Source: Inia geoffrensis (lineage: Eukaryota > Chordata > Mammalia > Artiodactyla > Iniidae). Taken from it: 64,000 nt of DNA. The position numbers were made by a program, and so were the translations under genes. The notes below the pieces were generated by a model. The model was given only the letters and a program-made list of their open reading frames with translations. It ran no database searches and was not told the origin of the DNA. The stretch is taken from positions 18,520,835 through 18,584,834 of the forward strand of contig CM070904.1 in the NCBI GenBank assembly GCA_036417435.1, given 5' to 3'. Shown piece after piece: positions 1-12,160 of this stretch. Every line of letters starts with the position of its first letter. Positions within the stretch are counted from its first letter, which is position 1.

Positions 1-1065
1 ACAATGCTCTATCTGTGCCTCCTACCTGACATGATATTCCCGTGAGAAACACCTACCACCACCCTGAGAAAAACACTCCCTTTTCTGCACATGAGGGCCC
101 CTAGTATAAGAGATTTTACAAACCTCCCCTTGAAGTAACAAATGTCCCACCTAAGGGAGACCATTTGGCTCAGTTCTAGCTAGTGACATAGAAGAGGAAG
201 TCTAATGGGCTTCTCCTAATAAATAATGAGCTTCTTAATAAAAGTTTCAGATGCAAGATAACAATTCTTTGTCCTTCCTCCTGCCTGGAATATATCCATG
301 ATGATGGAGTAGGAGCAGCCATCTTGTGACTGTGAGGTAACAAGAAAATGATGAAACAATAATGAATTAAATATAACCCCATGGAACTAGAGAGAGGCAG
401 AATAATTTTTTAATTGTTTTACTGCTGAGTGAGATCTAGAACAACTTATGTTCAGTCTTTTTTTGATGTGAGATAATAAATATCTAAAATGTTGAGGCCA
501 CTTTATTCAGGTTTTCAATTACTTCTAGATAAACACATCCTAACCAACAGATAGACGTAACATCAGACCTAAAAGCGGAAATGGCTAAAAGGGATGTTCT
601 CTGGAAAATGGCATTGTGTAGAGACAGAAAAGACAGGGTTTTTTATTTAGGCCTTCTGAACAGTTTTTAAATCATGTATTTTTTTATTGCTTTGATTAAA
701 AGCAGACTAATTAGGGACAGATATGTATCAGAGATCATCTATTTGTTATGTTAAATACATAATTTTTTTTAAACATGGGGCTCTTCAATTATTTCATTTT
801 TAAATGGTAATGTTTTAAATTAAAATAGAAGGCAGAATTTTTGTCCATAGAATTTAATCACAGATCTCACACACTTGTGACTCCCAGCTAAAGGATATAA
901 CAGCTGTGTGATCGCTCTCTCTTCTCATCTGGTGCAAGCAAATGTAGAAAACTTAACATTCAAAAAGCTGATTCTGCAAGTTGTTTCACTGATGAAAGCT
1001 ATGTGACCTTAAGATGTTATTTTTACAGAGATGGGAAGTAGAGCTGCATAACTATACTAAGGCAA
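1..1065. other. Unique AT-rich stretch, no gene seen
   Basis: AT-rich single-copy-looking DNA. The only open frames are short and scattered on both strands, and I recognise no repeat family, exon or RNA gene. Confidence 0.5.
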
Positions 1066-1262
1066 TGGTCGTCCATCTCAATGTGTATGAGGATCACCTG
1101 GGAACCTGCTAAAGCTGAAAATGCAGGATTTTGAGGTCCAACTTCAGAGATTCTGTTTCAGGTGGAATGTGCATTTCTAGAAAGTTCCCTAATGATTCAG
1201 ATGCAGGTGTCCCATGGAACATACTTCCACCTGGTGTTTGAGAAACACCAGGCTGAAGGGTC
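1066..1262 (+). repeat. MER5A-like hAT-Charlie DNA transposon relic
   Basis: The sequence follows the usual MER5A order: an opening like a 'tggtc...tctca' end, 'gatcacctgggaacctgct', 'gattctgtttcagg', then 'gattcagatgcaggtgt' and a closing 'tttgagaaacacc'. MER5A is a non-autonomous element once moved by Charlie-type hAT transposase. This copy is diverged and non-coding. Confidence 0.7.
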
Positions 1263-1317
1263 ACTGGGGAAAGCAGCTGCCATCACAGAGACTGGATTGA
1301 CCATTCTCCCACCTGCC

Positions 1318-1450
1318 CAGCAAGTCATTCATTCATTCATTCATACAACAAATCTTTGTTGGGCACTTACAGCATGCTTATCACTGAATACACAAAGCTG
1401 ATTAAGACAGCAGTCTTGCCCTTGGAGACTTAACAATACAGCTGGAAAGA
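1318..1450 (+). repeat. L2 LINE 3' end relic
   Basis: Starts with the run of ATTC units and 'acaaatctttgttgggcac', the standard L2 3'-end signature, and runs into a 'cccttggagacttaacaata' segment that matches the downstream L2 consensus order. Ancient and non-functional. Confidence 0.55.
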
Positions 1451-1477
1451 AAACACATTAACAGTATCTCCCTTGGG

Positions 1478-2256
1478 ATTATTTTTTTCCAGTTTTATTA
1501 AGGTATAGTTGACAAATAAAACTGTAAGATATTTAAAGTATACATCGTGATGATGGTGAAAGGATTCTCCTCGTTCTAGTCAATTAACACATCCATTACC
1601 TCACATATTTATCTTTTTTGGTGAGAATATTTAAGTTCTATTCCCTTAGCAAATTTCAGTTATGTAATACAGTGTTATTAACTATAGTCACCATATTATA
1701 CACTAGGTCCTCAGACCTTATTCATCTTATAGCTGAAAGTTTGTACCCCTTTACCAAGCCCTCCCTATTTCCCCCACCCACCAGCCTCTGGCAACCACTT
1801 TACCACTTTTTTAGTCTCTGTTTCTATGAGTTTGACTTTTTTTTTTTTTAGATTCCTCACATAAGTGGTACCCTGCAGTATTTGTCTCTCTCTGTCTGGC
1901 TTATTTCACTTAGTATAATGCCCTCAAGTTCCACTCATGTTGCTGTAAATGGCAAGATCTCCTTCCTTCTCATTACTGAATAATATATACCACATCTTCT
2001 TTATCCATTCATTGTTGACACTCAGGTTATTTCATACCTTGGCGAGTGTGAACAATGAACATGGGGGTGCAGATAGCTCTTCAATATCCTTTTTTCATTT
2101 CCTTTGGATATATATCCATAAATAGGATTGCTGGATCATATGGTAGTTCTATTTTTAATTTCACAGTATCTGCAGCAACTTACATTCCCACCAACAGTGC
2201 ACAAGGGCTCCCTTTTCTCCACATCCTCTCACTTGTTATCTCTTGTCTTGACGATG
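1478..2256 (-). mobile_element. Old L1M fragment (ORF2 end and 3' UTR), reversed
   Basis: Read on the minus strand this is the end of L1 ORF2 plus 3' UTR. The plus strand shows the antisense of the well-known L1 tail: 'attgctggatcatatggtag', 'ttcccaccaacagtgcac' and 'ccatattatacactaggtc'. It begins at the 3' end near 1478 ('ttttattaaggtatagttga') and is 5'-truncated near 2256. It is diverged, an L1M-age copy rather than one of the young L1s seen elsewhere in the window. Confidence 0.75.
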
Positions 2257-3755
2257 AGTTTTTAAGCACTTTGGAAACCGAGGAAAAATTCTGCTCTTCA
2301 GAGCACAACACATTATAGATGACACTTCAGAGATATTTCTTCTAACACTACAGAAACTAAAATCAAGGTGGAACAATGGAAAAAGCCTGGACCCAGTCTC
2401 TGCTAGTAGAAAGAATCCTGCCTCTTGAGCTTTATCCTTCATTCACTTTACACACGCACATTTTTTTTCTAGGGTTATAACCTATAGGTTTAGTTTTCTT
2501 TATATAACTTATGTGTATAACCATTTTGCTTGGGACTCAGTTGCTGTCTAGACATAGACAACAAGCAAGCAGTCACCTTTTATAAATCCCACTAAGTTTT
2601 GACATTTTAAACATCTCAGAGAATCAAATCAGACAAGCTTTGCTGCAAAGCTATTAAGACAACCTGTGATACTGAATGAGTGCTGCTTTTGGTTCCAGTG
2701 GTCTTCATATCATATGTATGGACTATGTCAGCTAGAAATGTTTAATCCTTATCCAGACATTCAGACGTTCTAGTTTCATGCTGACAGACAAGCAGATATG
2801 TTGGCATTACGTAGCAACAGGCTTTGTTTCTTCATAAGCAGCAACCGAGTTTATATTTGGTTCCAGACAGAAGCAAATATGCTTATGCTCTTGGTTACAC
2901 TTTAAAAGTAATTTGCCTTCTAATTCTTCTGACCCTAGTTTCACATTTAAGAATTTATTCATCCCCTGCTCTTCAAAAATCAGATCCATGAAGCAATAAA
3001 CACATTTCAGATGATGAAGCATCATAGCTTTAATAAAACCACCTTTCTCAGTGCGTGTCAAGATTGTCCTTGTGAAACTGGCAGTTTGTAAAATGTGCTT
3101 CCCCAACTTAAGAAAGGGCCCTCTGGACTATAAGAAGAGTGTTACTGGCTCTTGATATCATTTTCATTTTTTTCAGGTACTAAACACTTTGTTGAGTGTG
3201 GTTATATACCAAACTCTTGACTCATTTCACTATTCCCATTTTTCCACTTGTACTGTAAAAAACCGAAAATGCCAACAACTATACATTACATTAGGTAAGT
3301 CTTAAAAATGATAGGAACAGACAAGTGCAAAGCCAGTGTGGCACGATCTTTTTCTATGGTGCTCTGTTATAGTAGAACTTGTGAAGTCATAACTCCCAGC
3401 TCTACCCACACTCTGCCACAACACAGCTTTATAAAATAACACCTACCAGACCCTCCATCTCATGACTACCCTCCAACAGCAGCATTATAAAGGGCTTTGG
3501 TTTTTCAGATTCCAGCCCAATTCTACTAGAGCACACTTTTGTTATATTTTCATAAAAGACTCTGGCAAATATGTGTGCACTCACAACTCTAAAATAAGTT
3601 ACAAGGTGGGAGTGAGTTTCTAAGTAAGAAAATATTATTTAAGAGGTAATTTTTTTAAAAGGAAATATTAGACTGATGAATCATCATATCAAATGAAGTG
3701 TAGTATCTAATTGACCAGAAGTCATGCAAAAAGTAGTCCTGAAAGTAGTGGTTGT
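2257..3755. other. Unique stretch, no gene seen
   Basis: No repeat, exon or RNA gene recognised. The longest open frame is a 99-codon minus-strand one at 2807-3106 with no family features; I treat it as chance. Around 3160-3290 there is a faint MIR-like look, too weak to call. Confidence 0.45.
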
Positions 3756-4090
3756 GGGCTTCCCTGCTGGCGCGGTGGTTAAGAATACACCTGCCAATGC
3801 AGGGGACACGGGTTTGAGCCCTGGTCCGGGAAGATCCCACATGCCGCGGAGCAACTAAGCCCATGCGCTACAACTACTGAGCCTGTGCTCTAGAGCCCAG
3901 GAGTCACAACTACTGAGCCCACGTGCCGCAACTACTGAAGCCCGCACGCCTAGAGCCCGTGCTCTGCAACAAGAGAAGCCACTGCAATGAGAAGCCCGTG
4001 CACCGCAACGAAGAGTAGCCCCCGCTCGCTGCAACTAAGACCCAACACAGCCAAAAATAAATAAATAAATTTAAATTGAAAAAAATAATA
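3756..4090 (+). mobile_element. CHR-type tRNA-Glu-derived SINE (long, older subtype)
   Basis: Body starts GGGCTTCCCTGC with a 'tggcgcggtgg' A-box region and a 'gggtttgagccc' B-box region. It has the long 3' body with repeated 'aactactgagcc' units and ends in an (AAATA)n tail. The longer body with 'actactgaagcccg' marks an older CHR subtype than the short GC-rich copies elsewhere. Moved in trans by L1 machinery; no clear TSD is left. Confidence 0.9.
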
Positions 4091-5269
4091 AATTACAACA
4101 TAGTAGTTGCTTTTGGGCTCGTGAGAAATAACAGCTTACTTTTTTTTCCTGGGAATAAAGTTGAAGGAACAATAGTGAAAATAATTTCCAAAGTATTTGT
4201 CCCTCCAAGTATGTTTGAGGCATTGGCTTAAAGAATCAGGTCAGAAGGGTGAAAGTCATTTCCCTTGAAGTTGCTTGAAAATCAACATTCCCTAAACTAA
4301 TCTCTCTGTGATATCAACCCTAAAAGATATTCAGTGCTTTCCGAAGGTTCTCTGACCAAATATAATTGAGGAATCTTTATAGTGCAGTCTCCTCTTAGAG
4401 ATTCCCAATGAAACTCCGCATCCAAAGGTTTCGAAGTCCTGCTGTAGAGGCCCTTCGAATTCTTCTTTAACTACACTTCCCTAGAATTATTTTACACGGT
4501 AGCACGCTAGTTTATGAAAGGAGGAGGGTTAAAAACTTGGGAGAGTGTTCTGTTCTCCACCTAGGCTCTCTGAACATCTGGATAACGCGCTGGATGTTTC
4601 ACTTTTTGATGACATTTACCCTTGTGCAAACAGGTCAAGGCAATGTTAAAAATACACAGGAAGATCTATACCTGCTATTGTTGGTAGATGTTCTATAGAT
4701 TGCTCTTTGATAAAACTACTGGTTTTTATAAAATTCCTTTAGAAAACAAAATCTTGTTTTTCAAACACAAGTATTTCCTATTGTGTTTTCATGCACTTCC
4801 CAAGATTTCACCCATTCCCTGCTCCATCTTTTTGCTTCCTGGGAATTCTCAGAATTGACAGCCTGGAGAAGACAGCAGTGTAAATCTTACGAAAACAAAA
4901 TGGGAGCAAAACCTCCCAAGAAGCAATTCATCTCTGCTGAACTTTCGTGTTCAGTGGAAGGAGACCAGAATAGTTGATTTGGAGACCCAAAGGACTTACA
5001 AACTGCTTAACATTCTTTTTCAGTGGGATGAGAAGAGTTTTCAAGAGTGTCTAAGCTTTCAGACCTGAATGTGGTTTTTAAGAACAAGCAAGAAGGAGCA
5101 TGCCTTTCAGCCAAAAAAAATTAAAAATTTACAAATTTCCTCAAGCTAAAATCAGTGTTGTCACTCAGCCTACAAATCAAATTTAGTCAATTAGAGTCGC
5201 ACAGACTGCTCACTCAGGACCTTCACAAAAGGATACCAATATGGGAATATTCATGAACTCCGAGACTGG
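4091..5269. other. Unique stretch, no gene seen
   Basis: Single-copy-looking DNA with no recognisable exon. A 64-codon plus-strand frame at 4783-4977 has no family features and no splice context I can defend. Confidence 0.45.
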
Positions 5270-5440
5270 GAAAAATCTGTTCTAAGCTCAGTGCTGCCTC
5301 TAAGTCAATATGTCTTCAGGCAGTCCCTATAGCTTTTGAGGCCTTAATTTCCTTGTCTGTGAGACGGGTGTGAGAGAATTGCTATCGAATGATTATGCAC
5401 TTGTTATACAGTAGAAGCATTATTAACCATCTTGCATGTA
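5270..5440 (+). repeat. MIR SINE relic
   Basis: Order of motifs fits MIR: 'ttaatttccttgtctgtgag', then a run ending in 'gtagaagcattattaacc', corresponding to the MIR segment after the tRNA-derived head. Strongly diverged. Confidence 0.5.
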
Positions 5441-5839
5441 ATCAGCTTGTGGGATAAATTTTCTCTACATTAACTCTAGAAAAAGTGTGGTTCAATTGCT
5501 TCAGCCAGCTACAGCATACCAAGAACATCCAAGTACTCAGCCCCACATTGGGCTATATACTGAGCCCCACCTGTTTATAAACTTATTTATGCCTGTTGTG
5601 ATTGAGTATAATTACAGTTTTTAATTTTCACTTTGCACTAGTAAGTGGAAAAATAAAGTTGTTCCTCAGAAATTAAGTTAAATGCTTAGCTTCTGCAATA
5701 AAATAAAGGTGAGATTCAAAAAACTATTGTTGAAATAGCTATAAGTAAGACAACTGTAAAAGTTTTGGTGTAAAACATACACAAATTCAAAAGAATTCAC
5801 TCAAATATCTTAACATGGGCCTTCACGTTCCAATTCCAC

Positions 5840-6010
5840 TTTCTTAATTTTAATTGAAATATCTGATTCATAATAAGTTGTAAAAATAGTCCAAAGCATT
5901 CCCATGTGTCCTTCACCCAGCTCCCCAGTGATAACACATAACTGTAGTATATTATCAAAATCAGGAACTGATGATGGTACAATATTATTAACTCTAGACC
6001 CACTTTATAA
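5840..6010 (-). mobile_element. Old L1M 3' UTR fragment, reversed
   Basis: The plus strand carries the antisense of the L1M tail segment ('cattcccatgtgtccttcac', 'ccagtgataacacataact', 'tattatcaaaatcaggaa'). The same segment is present in sense orientation at 38590-38700, which supports the call. Confidence 0.6.
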
Positions 6011-7265
6011 TCCAAATTGTAAATAATTAAGGATGCATTGTGGGTATGGTAAATCCAAAAAAGATGAGATGGAACTCCAACCAAGAAATCCATGGCCAAA
6101 TAATCAAAAGATTATCCATGTGTCCAAAAAACTGTCAGAACTAAAAGTTTTACAGCAAGTGATGGGTTTCAACTTTTATCTTAAAAAAACGGCCTGATAT
6201 CCATTTATCCAGCACTAACAGGGAGACATTTTACAGTAGTCCCCTGATATGTAACATACTGAAGAAAAATAAAGGCAACAAATGATGAATGGAGATTATA
6301 TGTTGGAAAGTGAAATTACAGATGATAACAGAAATTGTATTATCCATGACAGAAACAAATGAATCTAAAGATGAGGAAGATGGAGAAGAATAAGAGATAT
6401 GGAATCAATATTACAGCCAAAAAATATTACTACAGTAAATAAAGATATACAGGAATTAGTTTTTACATTGAACACCCTGAGTTGATGTTATCATAATTTT
6501 TAAAAAAAATATTGGAGCATACTACAAAACTTATGTTATTCTAAGCAATGTAAAATTCTATATTTTATTGTTACCATCTGCTTATATAATTATCTTAAAA
6601 TTCTGTGTGTGTATGTATATATTTATAATCTCTCTTTTTTGAACTACAACTACCAGCCCCAACTGCATCAGAAAAGAGGGAACCTACTGCTCTGTAATAT
6701 TATGAGGCAGATTTTTCTGTGTGGAGACTGGAGAGGAAAGAAGAGGAAAAAAACAGAGTATACTCTCTCAGAATTTTCCAGAAAGAACCACGCTTATAAC
6801 CTAGGTAAGGAAAAGCAAAGTCATTCACTTTGGATGTGTGTGTGTCAATGAATGGTAACCTAGACAGATTCCTCCCACAGCACTGAATGGGATATCCTTG
6901 GTTGGAAAAGATTACTTGAAAGATGAAAAGGATTAGTTTGGGGAAGCTGGGATTTAACTGTGAACAGGATGATATATCAAAGAACAAGAGCTTCCAGTCT
7001 TAGAAAAACAAGATGGTTCCCACAGGTCTCATCTATGTAACAGACAGAAGCTCAGGTGGGAAAAGCGTGGCAAGCATCTCTGACATTATCTCTGATAATC
7101 CGATTATCCTGACATAAAGAACTCTTTGCTGCTTTTACTGAAAACTAGTTCTTTGGAAATAGTGCTGCTATTTCCCCAATTAAATTTCACGGAAGTTCCT
7201 TATGAAATACTATCCTAAGCTATGCTAAAAAGAGCAAAAGAGAAATAGGTTTTTGCTCAAGCAGG
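6011..7265. other. Unique AT-rich stretch, no gene seen
   Basis: AT-rich DNA with short chance frames on both strands (for example 6700-6987 minus and 6609-6851 plus, which overlap each other). No repeat family recognised. Confidence 0.45.
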
Positions 7266-7730
7266 ATAATGTTGAATTGTGTCCCCCTAAAAGATATGTT
7301 GAAGTCCTAAACCCCCAGTACCTGTGAATGGGACCCTATTTGGAAATAGGGTCTTTGCAGATGTAATTAATAGGGTGGGCCCTGCTTCAATATGGACTGG
7401 TGTCCTAATAAGAGGAGAATACAATGTAAAGAGAGAGATACACAGAGAAGCGATCATACAAAGACAGAGGCAGAGACTGAAGTTAAGACAGAGGCAGAGA
7501 TTGAAGTTACGTCCCTATGAGCCAAGGCATGCCTGGGGCCACCAGGAACTGAAAGAGGCAAGGGAAGATAAGATCCTTCCGTAGAAGCTTCCGATGGAGC
7601 ACAGCCCAGACAACCACTTAATTTTGGACTTGAAGCCTCCAGATCTGTGAGACAGTACACTTCTGTCGTTTTAAGCCACCTAGTTTGTGGTACGTTGTTA
7701 CAAGCGCTCCAGGAAACTAATAGAAGTAGT
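7266..7730 (+). mobile_element. MLT1-type solo LTR (ERVL-MaLR)
   Basis: Typical MLT1 order: 'ttgaattgtgtccccctaaa', 'atgttgaagtcctaaaccc', 'tatttggaaatagggtcttt', 'gactggtgtcctaataag', then 'ttttaagccacctagtttgt' and 'aggaaactaatagaag' at the end. Solo LTR with no internal retroviral genes beside it. It holds a perfect-spaced 24-bp tandem duplication at 7462-7509 that the related LTR at 39424-39852 lacks. Confidence 0.8.
7462..7509. repeat. 24-bp tandem duplication inside the MLT1 LTR
   Basis: Two adjacent 24-bp units (7462-7485 and 7486-7509), each beginning AGACAGAGGCAGAGA and differing at one base (C/T). Confidence 0.85.
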
Positions 7731-8193
7731 CTAGGCACAGTACCCATGATAGGCATGAGAGGTGATAATTCTGGGAGTGGTGGGGAAAAAACAAGAAGCT
7801 TCCTTCAGGAGCTCTTTCTTCTGTATTTCTTGGAGAAATCATACTTCTTGTTTGATTAAAGAGAACTTTTCTCTCATGTGGGTTAAGACAATAGAATTTC
7901 CACAGGCAGTCCTAGGTAGGGTAACCATACAGTCTAGTTTGCTGTAGACAGTTCTAGTTTATGTCTCAGCCCAATGTAATGATTAATAGTGCCACCTTTC
8001 ACTTTCAGGAGTATCCCAGTTCGAACAATAAATTTTTTGGTCATCTACGTGTAAGACTAAGCAACTAAGATTCTAGTAATCTAGTAATCCAATAATCAGA
8101 GTTTACTATTATCCAGGCTTTGCTGTCTTCTATTTAAGAAAAAAAGGAAAATGACAATAAAAGAAGATTGAAAATACTGATATTTAAAAAAGA
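7731..8193. other. Unique or ancient-repeat stretch
   Basis: No gene seen. 7915-8045 ('ggtaaccatacagtctagtttg ... gtatcccagttcgaacaata') resembles an ancient interspersed repeat I cannot name with confidence. Confidence 0.35.
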
Positions 8194-8299
8194 ATGTTTA
8201 TATATGTATAACTGAATCACTTTGCGGACAGCAGAAATTAACACAACATTGTAAATCAACTATACTTCAGTAAAAAAAGTAAATTAAAAAAAAAACACT
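8194..8299 (+). mobile_element. Very short L1 3' tail
   Basis: About 105 bp of cetartiodactyl L1 3' end: 'tataactgaatcactttg', 'acattgtaaatcaactatac', then an A-rich tail. Severely 5'-truncated retrocopy; the same tail is found at 49270-49355. Confidence 0.75.
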
Positions 8300-8379
8300 C
8301 TGTGAGCTACCATTTTATAAAACACAACACCGTAGTATCTTTGGATTTATCACAAGCTTGTTTTTCTCAGACATTATGC

Positions 8380-8590
8380 TAACAGTGACTGGCCATAGAG
8401 TTCCAGAGCCAGCTTCTCCCAGCGACCTGTGAGGCTTGGGTAAGTCCTTTGATGTCTCTGAGCTGCATATCTCCATGGGCCAAAGACAGATGGTGTCTGT
8501 ACAGCCTAACACACATGGTTATTGTGAGAATCCAGAGATAATGTGTGTGGAAGAGCTCTGTAAAAACGCAAAGCCATGCATGAGTGGGAT
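8380..8590 (+). repeat. MIR SINE relic
   Basis: 'taagtcctttgatgtctctg', 'gcatatctccatgggcca' and 'ttattgtgagaatccagagata' follow the MIR consensus order at low identity. Confidence 0.45.
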
Positions 8591-9119
8591 TGGCGATGCA
8601 TTGTTATTTTTTGTTTGTTTGCAAAAGTATCCAACTCCTGAGACTAGATTTCCTGAAAGATTGCATGTGAAATGGGAAACTCCCCTCACCCCCATTCTGA
8701 TGGTGAGCAAAGCAACTCCTTCAATTACTGTTAGAATTTCAAGACCTTCCTTACAATGAAAAAAATTGCTATGGACTGCATTTGAGCAGCTTTATACTGT
8801 TGTATTTCTGCACCAAATAACTCTCGGGCTTTTATTAACTGTTCTATGGAGCCCTATTTATCAGAGAGGCAGGTGTATTACCTGATAATACAATAAGCTC
8901 TGGCGAATGTATGAATTGTTTTATTTTTTTATGCCCATAATCAGTTCCCAGAGCATAATCAAATAAAAAGCTTTCTTCTCCCACCAACCCCCTTCAGTTT
9001 CCTCACAGTAGTGAAGCTATAAACTATAAACCTTCAGAAATAACTGTTGCCATTTAATAAGAAATATCAAATATACTCTCATCTAACAAGGGACACAAGA
9101 CAGATAAAAACAAACACCG

Positions 9120-9335
9120 GGGCTTCCCTGGTGGCGCAGTGGTTTAGAGTCCGCCTGACGATTCAGGGGACACGGGTTCACGCCCCGGTCCGGGAAGATC
9201 CCACATGCCGCAGAGCGGCTGCACCCATGAACCATGGCCGCTGAGCCTGCGCGTCTGGAGCCTGTTGCTCTGCAAAGGGAGAGGCCACAACACTGAGAGG
9301 CTCACGTACTGCAAAAAACAAAAAACAAAAAAAAA
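9120..9335 (+). mobile_element. CHR-type SINE (short subtype)
   Basis: Body starts GGGCTTCCCTGGTGG, with A-box 'tggcgcagtgg', altered B-box 'ggttcacgcccc', the GC-rich middle 'gcagagcggctg' and an (AAAAAC)n-rich tail ending near 9335. Confidence 0.93.
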
Positions 9336-9781
9336 CGTATTCTTTAAATTTGGTGACATGATGAACGATGGGTACAAGCATGTGGGTTTATTAAAGTTAG
9401 CAGTGGACACAACCCAGGGACACAGCTAAAAGAAGACCTCATTTAGATGTCATAAAGGGGATATTACACATCATTTTTCTAAAATGCAGTTTCAGGCATC
9501 TTATCTGACCTCCTCCTGAGCTTTGCAATTCCCCAAACTGTCAAAGCCAAGAAAAGAAACACCTTATCACTCGAATATAGAGGCATAAAGTGAAAACGAG
9601 GGCAACCTGTGCCACGTTGAGGGTGCAGAGCTTTGGTGTAACTGCTAACACATCCTACTTAATTAATACCAATCATGCTGAAGTCTCTGGGCTAAATACC
9701 ATAAGTCAAAAATTCGTGCCAAAGTCCTTAAGTGCCTTGCTTTGGAGAAGTAAATGTGGTCTATGTAACTGAGATCTTATT
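9336..9781. other. Unique stretch, no gene seen
   Basis: No exon, RNA gene or repeat recognised. Confidence 0.4.
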
Positions 9782-10105
9782 AAAAGTGAAGAATCTCTAA
9801 TGAGCAAGCAAAAGAAGATAGACATAAAAGAATACAGGCTGTATTATTCCATTTATGTGAAACTCTAGAACAGGCAAGATTAATCTGTAGTGACAGAAAG
9901 CAGATTAGTGAGTACTGGGGCTGAGAGTCAGGACCAGGGAGCTGCCTGTGAGGGGCCTGAGGAAGCTCATCAGAGTGTTGAAAACATCCTATACCTTGAT
10001 GGCAGTAGTGCCGACACAGGCACACACATATGTCAAAACCCATCAAACTGTTCACTTAAAATTAGTGCATTTTCTTGTATGTAAATTATACCTCAAGAAA
10101 TTCCC
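9782..10105 (+). mobile_element. Old L1M 3' UTR fragment
   Basis: 'attccatttatgtgaaactc', 'gtagtgacagaaagcagatt', 'cctataccttgatggcagta', 'gtcaaaacccatcaaactg' and 'ttatacctcaagaaa' are in the order of the classic L1M tail. Diverged and 5'-truncated. Confidence 0.75.
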
Positions 10106-10202
10106 AGTCTTTGCTCCATCTCAGATCTACTGAATCAGAAGCTGTGTTTTAACTAAACAGCCAGGTGATCTGAGCGCTCATTGAAGCTTGACAATCAAAG
10201 GA

Positions 10203-10392
10203 TCAGAGAACTGTTCTCAAGTCATTTGGAGGCACACTGGGATTGCCTGGGGAGCTTTAAACATTACTGGTACCTCTTTCCCACTGCCAGAGATGTTGAC
10301 AGATTTGGTATGGGGTTTGGTCTCAACACTAAGATTTGTTAAAGCTAACCAGATGATTCCAAAATGCAGCAAAGTGTGAGAACCACTCGCTT
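10203..10392 (+). repeat. MER5A-like hAT relic (first of a cluster)
   Basis: Opens 'agaactgttctcaagtcatt' and closes 'agtgtgagaaccactcg', the near-complementary ends expected of MER5A, with 'gattgcctggggagcttt' between. Confidence 0.65.
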
Positions 10393-10397
10393 AGGGC

Positions 10398-10592
10398 AGC
10401 TGTTCTGGAAGCGGGGTCCCCAAACCAGCAACAGCTTCAACATCCCCTTGGAACTTATTGGAAAAGCAAAATCCCAGGTTTTACCCCACACCTACTAGAC
10501 CAGAAACCCTGGCAGTGGGGCTCAGCAATCTGTTTCCACAAACCCTTCAGATGATTCTGACACATGCCAAAGATTGAGAATCACTGATCTAG
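10398..10592 (+). repeat. MER5A-like hAT relic (second of a cluster)
   Basis: 'ggcagctgttctggaagcgg' to 'gattgagaatcactgatct', with 'ccccttggaacttattgga' and 'cagcaatctgtttccaca' between; a near-full-length MER5A right after the first copy and in the same orientation. Confidence 0.7.
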
Positions 10593-10599
10593 ACCTAGG

Positions 10600-10715
10600 A
10601 AGATGTTTAAAAAAATAAAATTCCTCAATCTCCAACCCCATTCAATGAAACTGAGTCAGCATCTCCTAAGGAGTCTCTGAAAATCATCTGCAATTGAAAA
10701 TCACTGCTGTGGGTC
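10600..10715 (+). repeat. Partial MER5A-like relic (third of a cluster)
   Basis: 'agatgtttaaaaaaataaaa' through 'catctgcaattgaaaatcac' resembles the 3' half of MER5A. It lacks the 5' end, so the call is tentative. Confidence 0.4.
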
Positions 10716-12160
10716 TTACAGAAGAGATCAGCTTGCTAAAGATCTTAGAATGTGACAACCAAACCATCATCGTGTCTAGATCCCTCCTAATACCACACCA
10801 GTGTTTCCTGAAAGAAAGAGGAGGAAGATAAATGGGCAAGAGACCATTTTGATATATTAACCAAGACTTTTTAAAAAATCTTTATTTCCAAGTACATTTG
10901 GCTCCCTTTGCCCAAGGGAGTCACTCTGAACTAAGAAAATGGACAAGGCTACAGAATATGGAGAAAGGAAAAGGGAGCTGATTCCTTAGAATTTCAAAAG
11001 CCAAGCCCTTAAATGTAAACAAACAGAACTCAGAACATAAATATTAGATTCCCAAATCAAGATACATGACGAATCAGAGAAGGACTTAGAGCCCCAAAGA
11101 CTACAGAAAGGTTCTTTCAGGAGAGAAAGAAAAGAGGTGAAAACAAAGCAACATGTATTTACCCAATTATGGGTCCTTGAGAAAGGAAGTTCCATGTTCT
11201 GCCTTGATCACCACCCCTGTGCAGGGCTGGAGTTTTAATAGAAACCCTACATAGGTTTAGAGGACCCCTGATAGAGAGGGTCTGTGCCCCTTTCTCTGTG
11301 TTAAACTTCAAGGAGGTGGGCAAGATGCCAGAGCATAGTGACTGGGTGTTGCATCTGGGCAGATGTGGCTTAGAGAGCTTCACCAAGTTTTTTGGGACCC
11401 AGCATGATGAGAGAAAGCAGCTTGAACTTCATGTCCCATTCAAGGACAACTGCCAGATCTGAGGGATTTTAAAGGGTATAAAATAAGAGGCAGCAGCAAC
11501 CTTTATGACTTGACAGGCTCAGGACCAAAGAGGACAGTGGACATCTCGGAATATGCTAGTGTGGGAAAATTCCAAAAAGGACCCAGTGACTTCCTCTAGA
11601 CCTGATTTCCTCTAGACGCAGGGGTATCCCCAAGTTGACTGAGATTAAGTCTCTGCCACCTGGTAGAACAGAAGTTTATAATATAAACTGTAGCACTGCA
11701 GAAAAATTCAAAAAGTTCTAGAAAAACTTCACCTGAGTTGGACACCCCAGATCAGTTCCTTTTATATAATGAATGACCTTGACTTCAAGGAAAGTTGGTT
11801 TGTCTGCTTGTGAATAGAAGATAACATGTGAAAAGCCAATAACAAGAAAATTTGAAAAATAAAATCTAGGGAATGATGGAAGACATATTACCAGGTAGTG
11901 GAAAATTATTGAATGAATGGCAAGGTAACTAGTAAATGCTGAAAGGATCTTGTGAACTCTAAAGCAAAATAGAAATATTGGCTAGCATTCCAGGTAGAGG
12001 AATTGTGTTAGGATTAGGGGTAGGTCCAAGCAAGAAAAGTAGTGGGAACTAGCAAGTCCAGCGAGAAGAGGAGACTGAAACGCTATTCTTCAGAGCAAAG
12101 TCTAAAATGAAATGGTTGCAATATTGAGCACATTTCATTTGAGATCCAATTAATATAGGT
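10716..12160. other. Unique stretch, no gene seen
   Basis: About 1.4 kb without a recognised repeat or defensible exon. Open frames here (10986-11195 and 11159-11386, both minus) are short and without family features. Confidence 0.45.
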
